Positions 6,433 through 9,734 of a DNA stretch of 9,734 bases are shown piece by piece. Numbering within the stretch: position 1 is the stretch's first letter; the number at the start of each line of letters is the position of its first letter. A program made the position numbers and the translations under genes. The stretch is taken from NCBI GenBank assembly GCA_019038735.1, contig JAHOYW010000113.1, positions 1 to 9,734 of the forward strand. Direction: 5' to 3'. The stretch comes from Victivallales bacterium. Its GTDB lineage: Bacteria > Verrucomicrobiota > Lentisphaeria > Victivallales > Victivallaceae. The notes beneath the pieces were generated by a model. It saw nothing but the letters and a program-made list of their open reading frames with translations. It searched no databases and was not told where the DNA came from.

Positions 6433-8727
6433 TTACGCTAAAGAACGAGCTGCGTTAACCATATCTTCAACAGTTGGCAGGAATGCCGCTTCAAGAGTAT
6501 GCGCCTGAGGAGCAATACCGTTTTTAGCACCGATTTTTAATATTGGAGCATCGAGATAATCGAAGCATTCGGCAGTAACTTGAGAGACAATTTCGCCGGT
6601 AAAACTACCGATGTCAACGCATTGGCTGATTGCCACGCAACGACCAGTTTTCTTAACTGACTCGAAAACTGTTTCCCAGTCAAACGGAACCAGTGTTCTC
6701 GGGTCGATAATCTCAACGCTGATGCCTTCAGCTTCGAGAGCGTCAGCGGCTTTGATAGCGTCAGAGACTGCCGGCCCCCAAACGACGAATGTTACGTGAG
6801 AACCTTCACGAACAATATTAGCTTCGCCAAATGGGATAGTGTATTCTTCTTCCGGCACGAAACCTCTTTCATTATAAAGGAGCTGACCTTCAACAAACAT
6901 TACCGGATTGTCATCACGGATAGCTGTTTTAATCAAGCCCTTGGCGTCGTATGGGTTGGAAGGATATGCTACATATAATCCGGGGATATGAGCGAACATT
7001 GATTCGAGCGATTGTGAATGCTGACCGCCGTAACCTTTACCACCACCGACAGAACAACGTACAACCATTGGAACAGTTGTTGAAGCACCAGTCATGTAGT
7101 GCCATTTCGCCGCTTGATTCGAGATTTGATCCGAAGCCATCAATGCGAAGTCCATATACATTAATTCAGCGACCGGGCGGTATCCGCACATTGCCATACC
7201 GACTGCGTTACCGCAGATGCAGGCTTCTGAAATCGGAGTATTGAATACACGGTCACGACCGAATGATTCGAGGAAACCTTTTGATAATTTGAAAGCACCA
7301 CCATAATCAGCTACGTCTTCACCAAAGAAAAGAACACGCTGGTCGCGAAGCATTTCTTCCATGATACCTTCTTTGATGGCATCGCGGTAAGTCAGTGAAG
7401 AACCTTCACGGCGTTTGATGACCGGCAAATCCTGATAGACTGCGGGTTTTGAGAATTGCTCTGGAACAACATCACAAACAGAATCAGCATACATGTGCTT
7501 GATAACATCTTCCGCTACCGGATCAGGAGCGTCAGCGGCGCGGCGAGCGGCGCGGGCGTTACGGTCGGCAACTTTTGTTTCAACAGCTTTAAGCTGTTTT
7601 TCTGTGAATGCTTTAGATTTTTTCAACTGCATACGGAAGACATCGACCGGATCAACTTCTTTCCAGCGTCCTTCTTCTTCTTTAGTACGGTATTCGTTAC
7701 GTGGGTCAGACAAGCTGTGTCCGTAGTAACGATAAGTATCAAGTTCCAGTAATACCGGACCTTCGCCTTTGGCGATGATTGCTTTGGCGCGGGTGATAGC
7801 GTCGCGAACCGCGAGGACATCCATACCGTTTACAACTTCGGCGTGCATGTTGTTGTTGGAGAAACCAGCGGCGCGGCGGGCGAGATAATCCAAACCGTTT
7901 ACTTCGCCGTCAGCACGTCCAGTCATTCCGAAATGGTTGTTGACGATAGCGTAAATGATTGGTAAACCATATTTTGTCCTGGCAATGTCGCCAGTGAATT
8001 GTTCCTGAGCCGCCCAGTTAAGAGTTTCGAGAACGACACCATTGGCGTAAGCTCCGTCACCGGCAAAACTGCAAACTACGTTTTTGTGCATTTCTTCGTC
8101 AATACGGCAAACCATACTTGCGCCGGTAGCGATTGGAATACCGCCACCCACGATAGCGTTCGCGCCGAGGTGACCAACACGGAAGTCAGCGATGTGCATA
8201 CCGCCGCCGCGACCTTTACCGTAACCGCTTTCTTTACCGAAAAGCTCGGCGATTGTGCGGTAAACATGATCTTCCATGACTGCTTCGCGGAGCTGTTCGC
8301 CCTTGAGATTTGAAAATTCAGGACAGCGTTCTTTTAATTCGTCTTCGTTCATGCGTTTGATGGCATGAAAACCTTTAGCGATAGAGTCGCCGTGTCCACG
8401 GTGAGTGGAAGTAATCATATCAGAGATGCTCAAAACAGAACATGCTCCGGCGGCTGTGGCTTCCTGTCCGATAGACAAGTGAGTAGGACCACGGTAATCG
8501 TAATCGCTAATGATTTCGTAAGCACCAGTACGGCATTTGAGGATCATTTCTTCAAATTCACGAATAACGAGCATTGACTCATACATTTCAATGAGTTCAG
8601 CTTTTGTAACATTTTTAGCTTTTAATTCGTCCGCGATTTCCTTATCATACTGATAAGCTGTGATGTTTTTAAACTTAATCGTCCGCTTTTTAAAGTCAGG
8701 ACCCAAGTCACTGTAATAGTTACCCAT
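6433..8727 (-). CDS. Single-chain E1 (alpha-beta fusion) of a 2-oxoacid, probably pyruvate, dehydrogenase complex
   Basis: A 764-residue thiamine-diphosphate enzyme that decarboxylates the 2-oxoacid and acylates the lipoyl group of E2. The E1-alpha part (about 30-370) has HRGHG (109-113), GRGGGMH (172-178), the ThDP/magnesium motif starting at GDG (223-225) and ending at NN (263-264), and the loop YRYYGHSLSDP (332-342). A charged linker (about 370-440) leads to the E1-beta part (about 445-764), with GEDVADYGGAF (Glu469 at the position of the ThDP-activating glutamate), TPISEA (497-502), GGQHSQSLE (567-575) and DPRTLVPFDW (675-684). Usually these are two proteins. Two stretches are longer than in human E1-alpha: 46 residues between HG (112-113) and AELFGK (160-165), where human has about 13, and 37 between GDG and NN, where about 25 is usual. 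The ATG at 8727 has AAGGAAG eight bases upstream. It lies 54 bases after the regulator and 22 before E2's ATG. The homodimeric AceE type is excluded by the alpha/beta motifs. Confidence 0.9.
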   Translation of the reverse strand: MGNYYSDLGPDFKKRTIKFKNITAYQYDKEIADELKAKNVTKAELIEMYESMLVIREFEEMILKCRTGAYEIISDYDYRGPTHLSIGQEATAAGACSVLSISDMITSTHRGHGDSIAKGFHAIKRMNEDELKERCPEFSNLKGEQLREAVMEDHVYRTIAELFGKESGYGKGRGGGMHIADFRVGHLGANAIVGGGIPIATGASMVCRIDEEMHKNVVCSFAGDGAYANGVVLETLNWAAQEQFTGDIARTKYGLPIIYAIVNNHFGMTGRADGEVNGLDYLARRAAGFSNNNMHAEVVNGMDVLAVRDAITRAKAIIAKGEGPVLLELDTYRYYGHSLSDPRNEYRTKEEEGRWKEVDPVDVFRMQLKKSKAFTEKQLKAVETKVADRNARAARRAADAPDPVAEDVIKHMYADSVCDVVPEQFSKPAVYQDLPVIKRREGSSLTYRDAIKEGIMEEMLRDQRVLFFGEDVADYGGAFKLSKGFLESFGRDRVFNTPISEACICGNAVGMAMCGYRPVAELMYMDFALMASDQISNQAAKWHYMTGASTTVPMVVRCSVGGGKGYGGQHSQSLESMFAHIPGLYVAYPSNPYDAKGLIKTAIRDDNPVMFVEGQLLYNERGFVPEEEYTIPFGEANIVREGSHVTFVVWGPAVSDAIKAADALEAEGISVEIIDPRTLVPFDWETVFESVKKTGRCVAISQCVDIGSFTGEIVSQVTAECFDYLDAPILKIGAKNGIAPQAHTLEAAFLPTVEDMVNAARSLA

Positions 8728-8735
8728 TTTTAATA

Positions 8736-8742
8736 CTTCCTT
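8736..8742 (-). promoter_or_regulatory. Shine-Dalgarno of the fused E1 gene
   Basis: AAGGAAG on the - strand, eight bases before the ATG at 8727, in an AT-rich 54-base spacer after the regulator's stop. The spacer has a TATAAA-like element but no fitting -35 box, so I see no separate promoter for E1. Confidence 0.65.
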
Positions 8743-8781
8743 TTTTTAGTTAGTTTATTTATAAGTTTTAATAATTTGTGA

Positions 8782-9555
8782 TTAATTAAGCACTTCAACT
8801 TCTTGTTCATTTAACTTCTCTATAACTTGTTCTGATATATTGCAATCAGAAATAAGGACATCAATATCCTTAATACTGCCACTTGTAGCAAATGATGGAA
8901 CGCCGATCTTGCTGCTGTCGACCAAAACAATAACTTTGGCGGCACGTTGCATAATCAATTCTTTTGTATAGGCTTCGCTGGGCTCGGTGGTTGAAATACC
9001 GTTTTCAGTGCTAAAACCGATTGTTCCCATAAATGCTTTATTTATATTTAATGAATTAACGATTTGCGCGGTCAAAGGACCAACTAGAGTACGGCTGATC
9101 GCGCGGAATTCACCGCCGAGCAGAATTAAACGATGTGGACTTTCCATAAGTTCCGCCGCCGCCATGATTGAGTTGGTGACGATGGTTAAATTTTTCTTTT
9201 TGTTTAGCTTGCGGGCGAGTGCCAGAACGGTACTGCCGCCGTCGAGAAATATAGAATCATTATCATCAATCATTTCAAGAGCAAGATTCGCGATTTGATT
9301 TTTTTCGCTAGCATGAAAAGTAGCTTTTTTGGCAAAAATAGGTTCAGTGCGGGGGAATTGCACTCTAACTGCTCCACCATGAACGCGTCGGGCTTTGCCT
9401 TGTTCTTCAAGACTTTGAAGGTCACGGCGTACAGTAGCTTCCGACACCTTCAGTCTTTCACTGAGGTCGCTAAGAGAACCGACTTCATTGCTCAAAGCCT
9501 GCAGAATAAGTCTTTCGCGTTCCGCTGATAAAAGTTTTCTTTTACTCTTGGGCAT
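8782..9555 (-). CDS. DeoR-family transcriptional regulator
   Basis: A 257-residue repressor-type regulator of usual family length. The N-terminal winged helix-turn-helix (about 10-62) has SLSDLSERLKVSEATVRRDL followed by the family-typical RRVHGGAV (57-64). The C-terminal sensor domain, related to sugar-phosphate isomerases, shows FLDGGST (103-109), VTNS (126-129), LGGEFR (146-151), GTIGF (177-181), and VDSSK (212-216), the last being the conserved lysine-containing ligand-site motif. The known ligands of the family are mostly phosphorylated sugars. The frame stays open upstream to 9708, but that extension would cross both candidate promoters and the operators, is rich in Ile/Phe/Cys unlike this family, and I see no other start codon between it and 9555, so ATG 9555 is chosen. 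Its ribosome site is weak (AAGTGA, seven bases upstream). It is first in an operon with E1 and E2 and most likely regulates them and itself; this is inferred from position. Confidence 0.88.
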   Translation of the reverse strand: MPKSKRKLLSAERERLILQALSNEVGSLSDLSERLKVSEATVRRDLQSLEEQGKARRVHGGAVRVQFPRTEPIFAKKATFHASEKNQIANLALEMIDDNDSIFLDGGSTVLALARKLNKKKNLTIVTNSIMAAAELMESPHRLILLGGEFRAISRTLVGPLTAQIVNSLNINKAFMGTIGFSTENGISTTEPSEAYTKELIMQRAAKVIVLVDSSKIGVPSFATSGSIKDIDVLISDCNISEQVIEKLNEQEVEVLN

Positions 9556-9594
9556 TGTTCCGTCACTTGTATTAGATAAAAAGTTTATCCATCT

Positions 9595-9622
9595 ATTATA
9601 CAACTTTTGCAATATTTTGCAA
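9595..9622 (-). promoter_or_regulatory. Candidate promoter P2 of the regulator-dehydrogenase operon
   Basis: On the - strand TTGCAA (9622-9617) as -35, a 16-base spacer, then a perfect TATAAT (9600-9595) as -10. Transcription would start near 9588, leaving a leader of about 33 bases to the ATG at 9555. The whole -35 region coincides with the proximal operator, so repressor binding there would block RNA polymerase. Confidence 0.6.
9606..9622. promoter_or_regulatory. Proximal operator-like site, TTGCAA-N4-TTGCAA
   Basis: TTTGCAATATTTTGCAA at 9606-9622 holds two TTGCAA elements whose starts are exactly 10 bp apart (9607 and 9617). Its 17 bases recur as a perfect reverse complement at 9649-9665. 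It overlaps the -35 box of P2 and lies just downstream of the predicted start of P1. It is probably bound by the DeoR-type regulator encoded next to it. Confidence 0.6.
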
Positions 9623-9635
9623 GCTTTTGAAATAA

Positions 9636-9664
9636 AATATAATGAAATTTGCAAAATATTGCAA
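9636..9664 (-). promoter_or_regulatory. Candidate promoter P1 of the regulator-dehydrogenase operon
   Basis: On the - strand TTGCAA (9664-9659), a 17-base spacer and TATATT (9641-9636) form a second sigma70-like promoter 41-42 bp upstream of P2. Its -35 box is the outer TTGCAA of the distal operator. A transcript from here would begin near 9629 and run through the proximal operator. Confidence 0.45.
9638..9643 (+). promoter_or_regulatory. Possible divergent -10 box
   Basis: TATAAT reads perfectly on the + strand here, on the opposite strand to the P1 -10 region. With a 17-base spacer the -35 would be TTTTGC (9615-9620), a poor match; with a 15-base spacer it would be TTGCAA (9617-9622). A leftward terminator lies 30 bases further right and no + gene begins in the window, so divergent transcription is only a possibility. 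Confidence 0.2.
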
Positions 9665-9665
9665 A
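9649..9665. promoter_or_regulatory. Distal operator-like site, TTGCAA-N4-TTGCAA
   Basis: TTGCAAAATATTGCAAA at 9649-9665 is the exact reverse complement of 9606-9622. TTGCAA starts at 9649 and 9659, again 10 bp apart, and corresponding elements of the two sites are 42 bp apart, four helical turns. The two sites therefore present themselves on the same face of the DNA, as expected for cooperative or looping repressor binding. It covers the -35 box of P1. Confidence 0.6.
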
Positions 9666-9675
9666 TTTGAACTAG

Positions 9676-9722
9676 GAAAATAAATAAAAAACCGCAGCGA
9701 TCTTTCAAGAAAGATGCGAGCG
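9676..9722 (-). terminator. Leftward intrinsic terminator of a gene beyond the right edge
   Basis: ATCTTTC (9700-9706) and GAAAGAT (9709-9715) form the top of a hairpin, extended by CG/CG pairs (9698-9699 with 9717-9718) and CGC/GCG (9693-9695 with 9720-9722) across small internal loops. On the - strand the stem is followed by a T-rich run (9691-9676, TTTTTTATTTATTTT). A leftward transcript from outside the window would end here, which separates it from the regulator operon. Confidence 0.6.
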
Positions 9723-9734
9723 TCCGAGCTGTCA

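Noticed and set aside
7456..7752. Long open frames on the strand opposite the E1 gene (several between 5062 and 8577)
   Set aside because: They are mirror frames of a conserved coding gene, lack ribosome sites and give no recognisable protein.
8728..8781. Separate promoter for the fused E1 gene
   Set aside because: TATAAA is present but the sequence 17 bases upstream (ATTAAT) is not a -35 box, and the gap is short and AT-rich; cotranscription is simpler.
8830..8851. Inverted repeat TTCTGAT/ATCAGAA with a TTGCAA in the loop
   Set aside because: Lies inside the 3' coding region of the regulator; 7-bp arms in AT-rich DNA and a single 6-base palindrome are plausible by chance.
9556..9708. N-terminal extension of the regulator
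   Set aside because: Low-complexity hydrophobic peptide, encoded across operators and promoters, with the start inside the terminator hairpin of the next gene; not a DeoR-family feature.

Overview
The window holds five complete genes in two convergent blocks. The left block, on the + strand, is a two-gene restriction-modification operon. The right block, on the - strand, is a DeoR-type regulator followed by genes for the E1 and E2 components of a 2-oxoacid (most likely pyruvate) dehydrogenase complex. The blocks meet at a strong bidirectional hairpin terminator at about 5 kb. No RNA gene, CRISPR array, transposase or integrase is visible.

Organism: bacterial, with Shine-Dalgarno starts and sigma70-like promoters. 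The E1 protein is an alpha-beta fusion on one chain and the E2 has two peripheral-subunit-binding domains, an arrangement unlike Proteobacteria or Firmicutes. I lean weakly towards a PVC-type lineage such as Lentisphaerota or Kiritimatiellota, but the sequence alone does not settle this. Base composition differs between the blocks: hand-counted 60-base lines give about 32% GC in the methyltransferase gene (3721-3780) and 53-58% in the dehydrogenase genes (6121-6180, 7981-8040), which suggests the restriction operon was acquired.

Layout: 1-81, edge sequence with no supportable gene; 82-107, an intrinsic terminator reading leftwards with no gene in front of it; 108-266, promoter and leader of the restriction operon; 267-3338, a type IIG enzyme with a PD-ExK nuclease domain, an adenine methyltransferase domain and target-recognition region; 3341-4984, a companion adenine methyltransferase; 4996-5027, bidirectional terminator; 5052-6410 (-), E2; 6433-8727 (-), fused E1; 8782-9555 (-), DeoR-family regulator; 9595-9665, two consecutive operator-promoter units built on TTGCAA; 9676-9722, a leftward terminator for a gene beyond the right edge.

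How the genes work together: the type IIG enzyme would cleave and methylate unmodified DNA, while the second methyltransferase would complete protection, probably on the other strand of an asymmetric site, as in Eco57I-type systems. In the other block the regulator is first in its own transcript, downstream of an operator pair that overlaps both candidate promoters. The simplest reading is that it controls itself and the dehydrogenase genes in response to a sugar phosphate or similar metabolite. The E3 (dihydrolipoamide dehydrogenase) gene is not in the window. The most distinctive parts are the regulatory region at 9595-9665 and the domain architectures of E1 and E2; the rest is recognisable biology.
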